This document shows positions 11,863 to 23,974 of a stretch of DNA of 64,000 nt, one piece after another. The position numbers and the translations under genes are program-made. Position 1 is the first letter of the stretch. Each line of letters opens with the position of its first letter. Under the pieces are notes generated by a model. The model was not told the origin of the DNA. It saw only the letters and a program-made list of their open reading frames with translations, and made no database searches. This DNA is from Ctenosaura bakeri (Eukaryota > Chordata > Lepidosauria > Squamata > Iguanidae), in the NCBI GenBank assembly GCA_948474755.1, contig CAOLHI010002146.1, forward strand, positions 186,001 to 250,000, read 5' to 3'.

Positions 11863-12868
11863 GGAGTCTGTATTGGGTATGCTTCCTAAGGGATGTGGGA
11901 GCAGTATTAGCACATTTTGGGTCCACTGGAAATACGATGGCATGGACAATCCTAACTTTAGTATCCAATGACGTATCTTTGCCTTTTTTTTTTTCCCCAA
12001 ACAGGAAGCAGTCCAGAAATTAAAACTGGAGACAGATTGCACCAGGAAATATTGGAAATGTTGGAAAATAGGGCTCTTCCGGGACTGAAAGGGGAGCAAA
12101 AAAATCAATTTTGAGGGAGTGGGGGGTCCCTGGGGGGGGAGTGTGGTCTCCTAATCCTTGACCCTTGTCACCCTTGCTTGAAACAAAGGCATTACTGACC
12201 CAAGTTTAAGAACGTTAACTTCTGCCTCCATAGGCAAAACATCTGAAGAATTAGCCTGAATCAAAATGCTTCACCATTGCTCCCCCTTGCTTTCCCACTT
12301 TTCCCCTCCCCTCTGTCAATCACAACCTCTGCTCTTTTGTTTTGTTTCTTAATTTTCTGGAGAGTGCCACGAAAATCCCCCAGGCGCTGCCAGTCTCGCT
12401 TCCGATAGGCAAGATGCAGCACATTCTAGCATGTGCCGGTCTCGGTATGGAAAATTAAACGTCTTTCCCAAGAGGCTGCTGGGACATCAGCTCAAGGATA
12501 GAGGCAGCTTTCCAGAACTTGATTGCATCAGTCAGAAAGTTAAGAACATGATGAGGAGGGGAAAAAAAGATCTTCCCCCTCAGGGAGGAGTGAAAATGGA
12601 GAGAGCTGGTCTTGTTCAAACAGGGTGCTCGGCTTTGTTCGTGGGACAGATACAGGGAGACTGCAGCTTGCCAGAACCAGCATCCTTGAGGGAAACTGTT
12701 CCACGCAGAGGGCTCTCAGTAATTTTGGGTAGGGGAGTGTAGGTAACCCTATACATCCACATCTTCAGCCAGCATTGAGCATTTCTATCCCCCATCCCAC
12801 TGGCAAAAGTCGTCCTTTCGAGATAAAACAGAGAGAACAGTCTTGGGTGCTGCTTTCCCTCTCAGAAG
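11863..12868. other. single-copy sequence, no feature seen
   Basis: Contains a T-run at 11,985 and G-rich stretches near 12,120. No gene recognised. Confidence 0.4.
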
Positions 12869-12930
12869 CACAGGAACATAGGAAGTTGCCTTATACCAAG
12901 TCAGGCCCTTGAGTCATTTGTTACTGCAAA
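12869..12930 (-). repeat. tRNA-like squamate SINE, 3' end fragment
   Basis: 'aggaacataggaagttgcct' followed by 'tataccaagtcaggcccttg' is the reverse complement of the end of a common squamate SINE whose plus strand begins with a tRNA-like 'gctcagtggtagagcatctg'. Other copies are at 13.8, 18.15 and 19.5 kb. Confidence 0.55.
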
Positions 12931-13810
12931 AGGTGGGGGACCTCAAGGTCCAACAGCAATGCCAGCATCTCCGTAAAATATGGGGGATTATAGCTCAAAA
13001 GGAAGCCTGGGAAAGGGGAGTAACTACAAGACCTTTTCACCTGTGTGTACTGGCACTAACAGCAAGATGCTAGTGGAGCATCAAAAAGAATATTTTTGTT
13101 GGGGGATTCACTGACACATGCAAGAAATCAAGCAGTCTCATGAACCATACAAGGCTAGTGAAGACAAGGGATAGAAAGGTTGGATAGATAGAGATTTTGG
13201 CTGTGTAGGATGATATTTACTGGTCCTGAAGTAGAGGATTGAAGAGAGATGGCTCAAACATGAGAGTTTGAGGGCAGCATGGAAGAATGGGAGTCTAGGG
13301 TCCAGCATGATGCCAAAAATGCCAGAGTCAGAGCTAGGGTTTAAATAACCTTTCTCGTACCCTGAAGGGGCAAGTGTTGGTGGCTCTCTGGAAGAGTAAA
13401 CAAAAGGGGTCCAGAACAGACTGGTTGTCTTACTTTGGATGACAAAGTATTGATGGGAGTCCTGACAGTCTCTTCGTATTTTGGTTGGGTAATATGAATG
13501 GGGAAGGTTTCGGTAGGAAATGTGCACAGCAGGGGTGCTTGCCTGCTGTACCTGGGCACTTTTGTTGACTATTATATTCAATGTCAGGTCATTGACAGGA
13601 TTACTGGAAGTCTATTTACTCCAGGCTTTCTCGCTTAACTCTTCTTGACTTATGATCTGGCCATGCTGAGGTCATGCTGACCTAGCCCAGGCATACAGCC
13701 AGAGTCCTGCTTGCTGCATGTTTCCCAACCGTAAGTATCCAATTTTATATAACAGTTCATACCAATTAAATGGTATTTCTTGCCAATCATGCTATGACAT
13801 GTGATAGGGG
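12931..13810. other. unassigned sequence with a long chance frame
   Basis: A 147-codon minus-strand frame (13,138-13,581) is the longest here. Its product has no recognisable motif and another frame is also open across it, so I do not call it coding. The sequence could be an unrecognised repeat. Confidence 0.35.
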
Positions 13811-13825
13811 TGTAACGCATGGTAA

Positions 13826-13859
13826 CACATCTAGCCCAGTAACACATCTAGCCCAGTAT
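13826..13859. repeat. 17 bp tandem duplication
   Basis: 'taacacatctagcccag' occurs twice head-to-tail with no mismatch. It lies at the edge of the SINE copy that follows, and is probably a replication-slippage event. Confidence 0.8.
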
Positions 13860-14002
13860 GTCAATGCTGACTGGCAGCAGCTGTCCAGGGTTCCAAACAG
13901 GAGTCTCTCCTAACTCTACCTGGAGATTCCTGGTGCAATCTGGTGGTCTCCCATCAAAGTCCAAACCAGGCCTGATGCTGCTTAGCGTCCCACATCCCAC
14001 AT
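13860..14002 (-). repeat. SINE with 5S-like end, minus strand
   Basis: 'gctgactggcagcagctgtc', 'cagggttccaaacaggagtc' and 'ctacctggagattcc' belong to the SINE family seen at 18.15 kb. The sequence then turns into 'ggtctcccatcaaagtcc', 'aaaccaggcctgatgctg' and 'cttagcgtcc', the reverse complement of the 5S-type head. It is either a composite SINE or one element inserted in another. Confidence 0.6.
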
Positions 14003-16639
14003 CCCACAAATGAGATGAAGTGTGTTCTGAGTGTTACAATAGGGTGGATGCATAACTCAAATGTCCAATGCAGAGGGCAATGGGCAATGTTCAACATGTG
14101 TGCACATCTGCATGCACAGCAGCACCACATGGGCCGGTCTGCTCTGCAACCTCCAACTGGACACAGATGCTACCATGCCACACAAAAAATGGACAACTGC
14201 TCCCACAGGGGAGCTTTTGCAGATGTCAGACCCATCTTCTTTAAGAAATGATATCTTCTTTGTCTTCCTCCACTTTGTCCTCGGCTTTGCCAACTGGGTA
14301 GTAAAAAAGTCTGACCTCAGCCTCGAAATAAACTCTTCCAAATGCCGCCATGTACTGTTTTTGTTACAAGCAAAGAAAGGAAACATTTTCTTCCCCACTT
14401 AACCTTTATACTACGGCAAGCTGCATAACCACAGCTGAAAATGTCAGGAAACCCAAGCCCTTTCCTTCGAGAAATCTGTTATAATCCTACTGTGCTGCTG
14501 GCAACAGAGACTTCTAAATAATCCGGAAGACATTGCTCTTCAATGCAGTGGTTTGGAAATCTCACCAGTTCTCTCCTTTCTATCACTGTAGCATTTCCAG
14601 GGGCCAGATTAATGATGCTAGTAATGCAAGAATGTGGGATTACTGAGCATATAGCAGGAAACCATTTAAAGAGCAAATGAGGCTTCAGAATCCAGAAAAA
14701 TGGCCCTTCTAGGCAACCAAAGGCCATCTCTCATTTTTACAGCACTAATTTGCCCCCGTTTTGGTTTTCCACATTGTGCTTTAGCCGGTTGCCCTCATTC
14801 ATTGTGCATTCATGATGGAGAAAAATGCACAGTTATTTCCTTCCTTCTTTGAGCAGTCATTACTCCTGCTGTTTCCCTGCTGTTCTTGCTTGTAATCCTT
14901 TTGCAGACCTGATGACATTAGCTAGAAGGAATCAAAATAAGTCACTCTTCGACCGTTTCCAAGAGCAGACTTTTTTTTAAATGCAGGGTCATTCTCAAGT
15001 CAGATGGGATCGTCCTCTGTTCTGCCTTGCCCCAAATCTTGCTAAGATTGGCCTCAACCACCAGCAAAAGAGTATGTTCTTTTAGAATCATAGAAGTAAG
15101 GCTAGGGCTTGGGAAAACTGCTTGATTAGACTCTTTGAACCCAGGGCTATATTGTTTATTCGGACAAAATATGTATCCCAAGGTGGCCATCTGTGCTTCT
15201 GAACAGAAGACCCTCCTCTGTTTGAAGGCTGCTGTCTAGTCCAAGAAGGATTCCCAGGTCAGTAGCCTTCCATTCCCTGAGATTTCAGCACTGAAACTTA
15301 AGACCAGGAGATGGGGCTTTGTGATATCAGAGGAGAGGACCCCTGTGGTTTCATACAGGCAAGTTCTTGTGCTATCATAGAAGTGGGACAGGCAAGTGGG
15401 GAGCTTTTCCCACACTTTATGCTGCTTCTGGAGCTTGTGAAAAGCTTCCTGCCAGTTCTACACCCCTGTGCCTTGCACCACTGCTACCAGGACTTGTGTA
15501 GCCAAGAAGGCTCGTGAGTTGCTTTGTTGGACTTCCGCATCCTGCCTGGCTCCAAATGGCATTATGGACCCAAGTGCAGGCAACCACCCTCTCTCTCATT
15601 CCCTCTAGGCTAGGACTATGGTGCTCCTGGCAACCGAAAGATCATTTAGGCATGTGATGTTGACCCAAGACAACCTCTGTGCCTTAGGAGAATGCCACAC
15701 CAAGTACACCATAATGTGCGTGAATATAGGCAGCAAGAGAGAGGACATGTTTCCTCTGATATGGCATGAGCTTCGCCTGAAAGAATCTGATGCACCAAAC
15801 TTCTCAAAAACAGATCAGTCCTCTTTGGGGTGGTGAAGGGGAAGCACGCAAACAGCTCTCCAGCTTACTTGTCGTCATGTTCTATTTTCCCTCCAACTTT
15901 GACTAATGACGCATTTCCTACGACTTACCCCTCTGACCATCCCTGGCTTGCTTGGTCTGTCTTGGCCTCACGTCTCCTCACTCGCCACCTCAACAGCCTG
16001 TTCTGTTCCCCTGGCAAGAAGTCGACATCCCTCATCCATCTGCCCCCCCCAATGATCTGTCATTCTCTCTCCTCCCATGCATCTTTCAAATGGCCTCTTC
16101 CCACATTGTGTGTAGCATCAAAGGGCTTACATCCTGTCCTATCTCTGTGTTTTCCACCTTCCAATATCCCCAAGAGTGTGTGGCATACCCCTTTCCTCTG
16201 TGTCAAAGAAATTGCCCCTTCCTCTGTGAAAACATTTGAAAGTGCTCTCATACTGTATTGAAAACATGCACCCTCTTTTTAATTGTGAGGTGAGGACAAG
16301 CGGCTTTGGTATGGCCAGGCAGGGTCCAAAATGCGTCCACGGGGATGAAGGTCAATGACAGCATCACCACAAAAATAAATCCTCCCAAGGACAATTTTTA
16401 AAAAAGCAAAAGCAAAACTGAGTTCCTTGACGTTTTCCAAACCAAGGAAGCATGATCAAAGGGAACGCATGAGATAAGAACTGAGGGGTGGGAATCGCAG
16501 GGGAGACACTTTTAGTAAATTAGAGGAAAGGTCTTCATGGTAAAAGCTGGTCTTCAGACATGCTTCAGGGTCAGACTGCCTTCACTGGAGGCATTTAAGC
16601 AAAGGCTCCAACAGCTGTCCTTTAGGCATCTCTCAAGGA
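14003..16639. other. 2.6 kb mostly single-copy block
   Basis: No transposon signature recognised. The part 14,450-14,950 has the texture of conserved non-coding sequence (single copy, mixed composition, TAATG-type cores such as 'gattaatgatgctagtaatg'). A 143-codon plus-strand frame at 15,830-16,261 is proline/serine-rich and overlaps another open frame, so it is treated as chance. Confidence 0.4.
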
Positions 16640-16872
16640 TGGGCAACCTATGACCCACCAGGTGCTGAGCTTCTGCACCAGGAATAGGAATCATGATGCT
16701 GCTGGGCCACAGCTCCCATCAGCCCAAGCCGGCAGCATAGGGTGAGGAATGCTAGGAGTGGCAGTCCCAATGCCATCTGAGAGGGCTGCATGAGTCTCAC
16801 CCCTGTACTATGGGTACCGGGACTGATTCTTGGCTATATTGGCTGGGACTGATGGGAGCTGAAGTTCAATAG
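16640..16872. repeat. Diverged palindromic MITE-like copies
   Basis: 'ctgggccacagctcccatca' and, downstream, 'gggactgatgggagctgaag' are inverted forms of the 'gatgggagttgtagt' core, together with 'ggatgggcaacctatgaccc'. At least one and a half copies lie head to head. Confidence 0.55.
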
Positions 16873-17036
16873 CACCTTGCAACAGGATTCCGACCCTGAC
16901 TGCAGCTGCAGCCTGCGCTGTAGATCCTACACAGAGGATGGACTGCTAAATGATCTCCAAGTTTCCTTCCAGCTGTCCAGGAGTGGCTATTTAAAAAAGA
17001 AAGAAACAAATTATGAAACACAAAAAAGTTTATATG

Positions 17037-17063
17037 TAGAGAGAGAGAGAGAAAGAGAGAGAG
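17037..17063. repeat. (GA)n microsatellite
   Basis: About 27 bp of GA with a single A interruption. The following 500 bp (17,064-17,570) is A-rich ('aataaa', 'aacaaac' runs) with no identified family, and the rest to 18,150 holds only a MITE core near 17,755 ('gtgggagtcatagtccaa'). Confidence 0.85.
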
Positions 17064-18151
17064 TTACATATAAGGGGCTGTTGCATAAAACTACACCACA
17101 ATACAAACATTAACCAACAAAACACTGATGCATATAAACCTAAGTCTAAATAAAACACAACCCAAATAAACAATAAACAACTACTCCAGCAAGGGAAACT
17201 AAACACATTACAAGGGGGAACAGCAATTTAACTTCCAAGGCCCTTAGCTGATGGTTGTTAACTCCAAATACTAAATCAACTTCTTCTAAGTTAAACATAC
17301 ATTTGGTTTTTTTTTAAAAAAAGAACTATACAATCACTTTAGACTGCTCAGTTTTTAAAAAGAAAAAAAACCTTCTGCTGCAGATATCTAAATGTATACC
17401 TTTACACCTTATAATTGCGCCCTATCTCTCTTTGTAATTAAATCTTAATTTCTCAGCAAAGCTCAGAAATTTTCCCTGTTTTTTCTGTCTTCAGCCATCA
17501 AGCCATCTCTTAACATTACAGTTAACTTATCCGTTTCCACTAAGTCCAAAAGTTTAAGGGGTGGCTATTGAGTGGTACTTCTGGAACAGAAAATATCATG
17601 GAGGAGACAGATGTCGGCTTCTTCCAACTGCAATCTCCTTATTTTCCCACAACACTTTTTCCATGTTTTTCTTTGCTGCTCCTCCCCAACCCATACAGGA
17701 GGAAAATGTGGACTAGTTGCACAGTCCGTTTTGATATGGCCTCACTGGCTATGAGTTTGTGGGAGTCATAGTCCAAACAAGGAACATTTCCAAGCGACAA
17801 CCAGATTGTGGTTAACTTTTAGGGCTACAAGCTCCATTCATTTCAGAGGGAATACTTCCAAACTGTACTGGAATACTTCTCTGCCTCGGGCAGCAGGTTT
17901 TCAGTATCATCAAAGGGCAGCAAATTGTTAGTTATTTGCTTTATTATTAGTAGGTTTATATCTCCTGGAATGAGGAGAGGTGCTTATGGGATCTTCTGCC
18001 TCAGATGCCAAAATAACTTGGCTGGCTCAGAGCAATCACCTTGATTCTACAACTTCAAAACATTTCACTTCCCTGACTTTATGAAATGGTTTTCCTAGAA
18101 ATTCCAGAGCATGAATAGGACTGGAGGAATAACTACTTGTGGTGTTATAGG

Positions 18152-18300
18152 AAGGCCTTGCTCAGCGGCAGGGCATCTGTTCCCCTTGAAAAAGGTCCCA
18201 AATTCAGTCCCTGGTATCTCCAATTATGAGGATCAGGTAGTTGGTGAAGGGAGAGACTTCTCTTTACCGTGAAGCGTGACTGCCAGTCAATGAAGACAAT
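18152..18300 (+). repeat. tRNA-like squamate SINE
   Basis: It begins 'ccttgctcagcggcagggca' (tRNA box A-like), then 'aattcagtccctggtatctc' (box B-like plus the SINE body) and 'gtgactgccagtcaatgaag'. This is the sense strand of the family seen in reverse at 12.9 kb. A pol III promoter is likely ancestral but drifted. Confidence 0.65.
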
Positions 18301-18340
18301 AAGGGAGTTGATGAACAAATAGTATAACCAGAGGGGATAT

Positions 18341-18574
18341 CCATACTAAAAAATAACAGTGCTTTCTTACCACTGTAATTGACGTGGCTCCATCTTACAA
18401 ACCCTGGGGTTTTGCAAGGTACTTTGAATTCTGTGCTAGAGCTCTAGTACTATAATTCAAGGAGATAAGCTAGACAATTCTGCACACCTCACCGAACTAC
18501 AAATCCCAGGATTTTGTAAGATGGAGACAGGACAACCAAAGTGGTAGCAAACTGCTATAATTGTATAGTGTGGA
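18341..18574. repeat. Full-length palindromic MITE, ~234 bp
   Basis: The left end 'ccatactaaaaaataacagt' and the reverse complement of the right end 'ccacactatacaattatagc' align. So do internal arms such as 'ggctccatcttacaaaccct' and its mate near 18,510-18,525 ('tttgtaagatggagacagg'). The whole element folds into one imperfect hairpin. It is non-autonomous with no coding capacity. hAT membership is likely from related squamate elements but no clear 8 bp duplication is seen. Confidence 0.65.
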
Positions 18575-19496
18575 AGGCAATGTCTTCTTTGCTGGAAGAA
18601 GTGGTGGGGCAAAGGCTTTGTGTGTAGAAGGTTCAGCCACTAGAAGAACTTCTCCCTCAGACCTTGAGAACTCTTGCTAGTCGCTGTCAATGGATCAGTG
18701 GTCCCAGTCTTCTATGTACCAGCGCCTGATGCTCTGCATGGAGTTACTAGATCATTTGTCACTGTATCTCATGTTGCCCTTCTGAATGCAAATGTTTTCA
18801 TAATGCTGCCTGAGTCATTCCTTCCAAATGATAACAAGGCTACGCTGAAGTAACATGTTTTATGGCCCCACAGTGCGTCATTCATGTGTTCGGATCAGCC
18901 CTGCAACAAAGGAGCCCGTTGCAGTTCCCAGGCTGGAGATGGGGAAGAGTGGGTTACTTCACTAAAATTTGGGGCCCCTTGTATTTCCAACTTCAGCATC
19001 CCTGGATGCTGCTTCAGCCCACTGGGGTTGCAATGCTCTCCCCTGCTTGGCTTGCAGAGATCTTAATTTGAGAAAGAGGAATCTTGCAGGCTGTGCTCCA
19101 AAGCTCCCTGAGGCTGGTGTGTTGTGGCTCAGCCTTGAAAAGCATTGCCAGATCTGTATAAGGAAGGAAGGAAGGAAGCCAACCATTCTGCCTACCCGTT
19201 GTGGCAAGGCGGGGGGGTTGGCACCAACCCAGCTGAGACCCCAGTACCTGCCTGCCTTGCATAGCATCAAACCAGCCTTCACATAGGTGTGACTTTTCCC
19301 TCCATTGGTGCCAAGATACATACTTGGATACACTGGGAATAACAAGGCAGTGGAAAACAGCCTCCCATCACATCTCCAGCTACCCAGAGCTGGGGCTACA
19401 ACAGGACAGCAGATGCCAAGACTGAGCTTGGGAGCAAACCTGCTTGTCCACCTACATGGAATGAGGCGAGATGAGGGTGAGGGGTGGGGCTGCTGA
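18575..19496. other. single-copy sequence with the longest chance frame in the window
   Basis: A 246-codon minus-strand frame (18,962-19,702) runs through here and continues into the SINE at 19,500-19,695, which supplies its first ~65 codons. Its product is compositionally odd (A, L, P, S rich), has no domain I recognise, and three other frames are also open. It is very probably fortuitous. Confidence 0.5.
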
Positions 19497-19698
19497 GAAC
19501 ACAAGTGGCATAGCGCACTTGCTTTTTTCAAGCAGACAGTCCCAGGTTGAGCCCTAGGTTCAATTCCCAGCATGGAAAGGATCCATGGCAGAGAGGGGAA
19601 AAGATCACTGAAATTGGCCCATGTCATTGGGAGGCCCACAGGTTCCTCATCCGTGCTCTGTAGGAACATCTGTTGATCAGTGTTGATGATCCTGAGTT
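19497..19698 (+). repeat. tRNA-like squamate SINE
   Basis: 'agtggcatagcgcacttgct' then 'cctaggttcaattcccagca' (a good B-box, GGTTCAATTCC) and a body 'cccacaggttcctcatcc' ... 'gatcagtgttgatgatcc'. It is better preserved at the B box than the 18.15 kb copy. Confidence 0.65.
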
Positions 19699-20083
19699 CC
19701 ATAGCTCAGAATGAGCCCAGGGTTGCCAGAGATGTTTAAAAGGCAGGGGGAGCAAGTTGGCTATTGTTGGAGCAAGAGGAAGAACAAAGAAATGGTAGGA
19801 CGGCTGCCCGGAGAAGATAGCCTAAACTAGGGTCACCCCATGTTGGTGTTAACTTGAAGGCACAAAACAACAATGCCAAACAGTCTCCTCGCCTGGACGT
19901 GGCCCCTATCAGGCTGAATAAAGATGGTCGAAAGAGCATCTTTTGGCCTCTTTCAGGGGTTTTTGTACCTACCAAGCTTCCCATTCTGCTGATCATAACT
20001 GATGCTTGCCATTCTGCATATGAGTTGGAAGAAGGGAAAGAGTACTGCATTCAGCTTAGTTGCTTTTTTTATTTTTTTAAGCC

Positions 20084-20160
20084 CAATTCCCAGAATTCTT
20101 CACTTGTATGGACAGTGCCATGCCAGCTGGGGAATTGTGGGAGATGCAGTCTAAAGAAAG
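20084..20160. repeat. Palindromic MITE-like fragment
   Basis: 'aattcccagaattcttcact' opposite 'ctggggaattgtgggagatg' forms a hairpin with the common 'ctgggaattgtggg' core. The flanking sequence from 19,699 to 20,083 and from 20,161 to 20,996 shows no other feature apart from A-runs at 20,470 and 20,555. Confidence 0.55.
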
Positions 20161-20996
20161 ATGATATTTCCAAACCCTGATTTTTAGTAGAATTTTTTTA
20201 TGTCTAACCAGGCCATGCCCTGTCCTTGTTTCCTATGGTGAGATCAACAGTGAGTTCCCTGTAGGCTCTGAGAGTGCCCCTGCTGAGCTGAGTGTTTTCC
20301 ATTTAGCTTTTTTGGAAGATGCCCAGATTCATCTTGGGATACAGCCTAACCCGGGCATCAGCCTTGCAGATGTGGAAACCACAATTCCGCCTTTAATATG
20401 GGCTTAGATGAGAAATGCAAATAAATGTATAAATCTAAAACAGACCTGGGGGTTATTTGCTTCCATTGAAAAAAAAAAAAGCTGCCATAGACCTGATTCA
20501 ATATGTTTGTTTTATTTGGTTTGGTGACCGATGTAGGTATTTAATGATTCCAATAAAAAAAAAATCCAAATCACAATGAAATACTGCCAAATCAGCTTGA
20601 CTTGTTTGGGTGGGAGGATGGTTGTAATGGTTGTAAAACATTTTCAGCCCTTTATAGAAAACTCTGGCTGGCTCATAGAGCTCATGAGCCATTGGGTTCC
20701 ATTCTGGGTCCAAAAATTGTCAGTTTCTTTTACAAATGCTGCTTGAGAGGATAAACAGGGTTCTAGAAACTGTGGGCCAAGCTAGAGATGGTATGAATGG
20801 TGTGAAACACAATTAGCAAAGAGAATGCCAAGTGTGCTTCATTTAATGTTAAGTAGTAGCTGGAAGATAGTCTTGAGACCATAGAGGGTAGGGAAAAACC
20901 CATTTAATTCTTTCTGTCCTGGTCACAATTCTGAAAGAGAGGGGGGGGAAATCTCCAAAGCTATTGTTTGCATCTCAATGGAAGTCCCAGTAGAAG

Positions 20997-21130
20997 GAAT
21001 GACTCATCCATCATCCATCCATCCATTAGTTGCATTTATATCCTGTCTTCCCTCCAATGAGCTCAGGAGAGCATACAGGGGCCCTTCTCTTGCTACTTTA
21101 TCCTTACATCAACCACCCCGCTGTGAGGTA
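20997..21130 (-). repeat. MIR-like SINE fragment
   Basis: 'catttatatcctgtcttccc' and 'ttacatcaaccaccccgctg' followed by 'tgaggtaggtcgg' is the reverse of the tRNA-derived family also found at 4.6 and 49.8 kb. It is cut off by the CR1 copy that follows. Confidence 0.55.
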
Positions 21131-21195
21131 GGTCGGAGTAAAAGACCAGTTGACCGGCCCAAGATCTTTGGATCCAAACCCTCCGCTTACAACCA

Positions 21196-21745
21196 AAGCA
21201 CAGAATTGGTTTGGTCAGACCCCACCTGGAATCCTGTGAGCAGTTCCAGCTACCACAGTTCACAAAAGATATGGACAAGCTGGAGCATGTCCAGAGGAGG
21301 GCGACCAAAATGGTAGGTCTGGAAACCATGCCCTATGAGGAGTGGCTTAGTGAGCTGGATATGTTTAGCCTAGAGAAGAGAAGGTGAAGAAGCAACATGA
21401 TGGCTATGTTTAACTACTTGAAGGAATGTCATATGGACGATGGAGCAAGCCTGTTTTCTGCTGTTCCAGAGACTAGGACATGGAACAATGGCTTCAAACT
21501 TCAGGAAAAGAGATTCCATCTAAACGTAAGGAAGAACTTCTTGAAGGTAAGGGCAGTCTGACAGTGGCATCCTCTGCTGCCTGGGAGTGTGGTGGAGTCT
21601 CCTCCTTTGGAGGTTTTTAAAACAGAGGCTGGATGTCCATCTGTTGGGAATGCTTTGGTGGTGTATTCCTGCAGGGCAGAATGGGGTTGGACTTCATGGC
21701 CCCTGTGGTCTCTCCCAACTCTACAATTCTACGATTCTACAGTAC
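21196..21745 (+). mobile_element. CR1 LINE, truncated 3' end
   Basis: The C-terminal part of the CR1 reverse-transcriptase ORF and its 3' UTR: 'tggacaagctggagcatgtc', 'cagaggagggcgaccaaaat', 'gattccatctaaacgtaagg', 'ggaggtttttaaaacagagg', ending in 'ctacaattctacgattctac'. This copy is older than the one at 29.9 kb; its coding frame is repeatedly broken. CR1 is a non-LTR retrotransposon that truncates at the 5' end on insertion, which explains the missing front. Confidence 0.9.
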
Positions 21746-22925
21746 ACCACACTGCAGATTCAGGATACATACATTTAAATTGATCATATTGCCTTCAAAT
21801 TGGGGTGGGGATTTTTTTTTTCCTCTCAAGGACTACAGTTCACCAAGGGCAACTTATGAAAGGCTCTGTACTGGCGTTTGGTAGGTGCCAGAGCCAGAAG
21901 AATCTGGGGAAGGCTGCCCGTATTTTTGTTGTTTTACTTTCCATAGTCTCCCCTCCACCCATCCTGCCATGCCCCTGCCCAGAGAGCAGGTGGGAGAGGG
22001 ATGCATTGCTTTGGCTAGGCAACTGAACTGATTTCAGAAGAAGAGCTTTTGAAATTAGGTCAAAGGCAGAACCTGCCCTACCATTAGACACAGTGAAGAA
22101 ATTGCTTCTGGCAGCAAACACTGTGGGGCAACAGTAGTACCCACTCCAACTCTATCTTGAGTTGTTCACCCTGAGACCCTGGGCTTTTCCCCTCTCTTGG
22201 AGAGGACAGAAGCCTATACTGTCCTAAACTGGACACCGTCCCCAAAGGCAGTGTAGAGGGACAGTTCGACTAACCCGTCCAGCCACCTTTTGTAGGTGGA
22301 AATTTGGGGGGGGCACTATATTTGCCTTGGCATCAAAGTGTCTTGGGTTGGTTCTGTCCAGGGCCTCATATGTTTACCCCTCCCTGGTTTGGAGCAAGAA
22401 GTAAAGGTGGGATAGAAAGAAAGCCCTGATCTCTTCACTTTCTTCTTTGAAGGAAAAACAAAAATTCTAAGAAAGGATTAGCCCAGGTGTGGTTGTGAAC
22501 AATGTTGGTGCTGGAGGAAATGCGGTCTCATTGATTCCATGTCAATATCCAGGTTTTGTTTCCAGTTGCTTCTCGGCCATGGGATTCTCTTCTTCCTGCA
22601 TCAGCTGTTTGGGCAAAGAACTCTGCGCACGAGCTAAAACATCTCCACGGCCCTGACACTTCATTGTTCAAAAGGCAAGAGGGTCACTCAAAGTAAACGG
22701 CTCCCTGAAGCTCAACAAGGGTATATTTTCCGCATGGAAAGAGTGGCGAACTGTAATGGGCAGCTGGCGTTGGGGGGAAACCTTGGAGCTTCCCAGAGTT
22801 GCATTGTTTGGGTTCTGTAACAATATTCCACAAAGAATCTTGGAATAATAAATATGTCCCAAATTTTTCTTGGCCTCAGATCTTTCCAAGATGAGACTCA
22901 AGCTTTGAGGAGGCAGAATTAGAAA
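21746..22925. other. single-copy sequence, no feature seen
   Basis: No gene or confident repeat. T- and G-runs at 21,811 and 22,305 only. Confidence 0.4.
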
Positions 22926-22990
22926 CCTTTGAGTTGTGAGTCCCAAATTTTGGGAAAAGGCAGGGTATAAATAAAGTAATGGATGGAAGG
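22926..22990 (+). repeat. LINE-3'-like tail ('ggcagggtataaataaa')
   Basis: 'gagtcccaaattttgggaaa' followed by 'aggcagggtataaataaagt' matches the terminal stretch of a common squamate repeat; compare 31,775-31,835. Confidence 0.55.
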
Positions 22991-23149
22991 GGGTATCACG
23001 TTGTAAGTTGCAGTACATATGCATGTAGGGTGGAATCCAGGCATTGCTTTATGTATTTCTATTGTGTGAAGGTGACAGTCTTCTTTTAAGGTATCCTAAA
23101 TCTCACACCACTCAGTTTCGTTGGATGACTCTGAGTTCTAGGCGCAGTA

Positions 23150-23320
23150 TGACGGTGAGAATGTGAAACTGAGACCTGGGAAATTTGTATCAGGTCTCCA
23201 CAAAACTCACTGGGTAATTTCAAGTTGGCCATTCTCTCAGTCTGGCCTACCTCGCAGGATTGTTGTTGAGGGGAACAATTTATGCTGTCGTGAGCTCACT
23301 CAAGAAAAACCCTGGGTAGA
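23150..23320 (+). repeat. tRNA-derived (MIR-like) SINE, partial
   Basis: 'gtgaaactgagacctgggaa', 'aactcactgggtaatttcaa' and 'cctacctcgcaggattgttg' match the sense strand of the 4.6 kb family. The tRNA head is eroded. Confidence 0.55.
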
Positions 23321-23970
23321 AATGCAATGTCCACCAAAGGATAAACCCTCTCCAGGTAACTAGCCCCATTGCTGAGCAGCTCTTCCTTTAGAATCTTACC
23401 ATTTGCTTGCTCGAAACAAAAGCATAACGCAGATGAATATCTTATCCAGAAAGTAAACACTTTGATTTTCTCTCATTGCATTTCTAAGACCCTCCAGGGA
23501 AGAGGGGGTGTCTGATTTTGGCAATCTCATGCTCGTTTCAAGACCTGAAGCATGTTTTTAATTGTTACATCGTAAAACTTGCCAAATAATAAAGAATGTT
23601 GCTTTAAAGAGGGAGAGAGAGAAAGAGAGAAACAGCCTTCGGTTTTATAGAACTTCTCAACAACTTGACTAATACAATAATTGCAGCAGTGAGATTGTAC
23701 TGCCTGGTGGCAAAGAGAACTCTCTTTAAAAATAATCACGCCATCTGTCATTAAGAGCATTTGTTCTTTCTGCTAGATTGAGGCCAAAAATCAACACTGC
23801 ATTTCCCCCCCTCTCTTTCTGTTGCCAGACATCAGCAGCAAGGAAAAGTGATCAATGATATCTATAGATAGAAAAATGGAACACAAAAATGTATTTTAAT
23901 TTCATTGGGTAGTTAATCTTGTTTTAACTACGTTCTTCACTTTTTTATCTATCTCTCTGTCTGTTTATCT
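23321..23970. other. single-copy block, CNE-like
   Basis: No transposon seen. Positions 23,520-23,760 are single-copy with several TAAT/ATTA cores ('tttttaattgttacatcg', 'taatacaataattgcagcag', 'aaaaataatcacgcc') and look like a candidate regulatory block. Confidence 0.4.
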
Positions 23971-23974
23971 ATTG

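Noticed and set aside
13138..13581. 147-codon minus-strand open frame
   Set aside because: No recognisable motif, and another frame on the same strand is also open. No splice or promoter context.
18962..19702. 246-codon minus-strand open frame, the longest in the window
   Set aside because: Its start lies inside a SINE, other frames are open over the same stretch, and the product has no domain, signal or membrane pattern. GC-richer local sequence explains the lack of stops.
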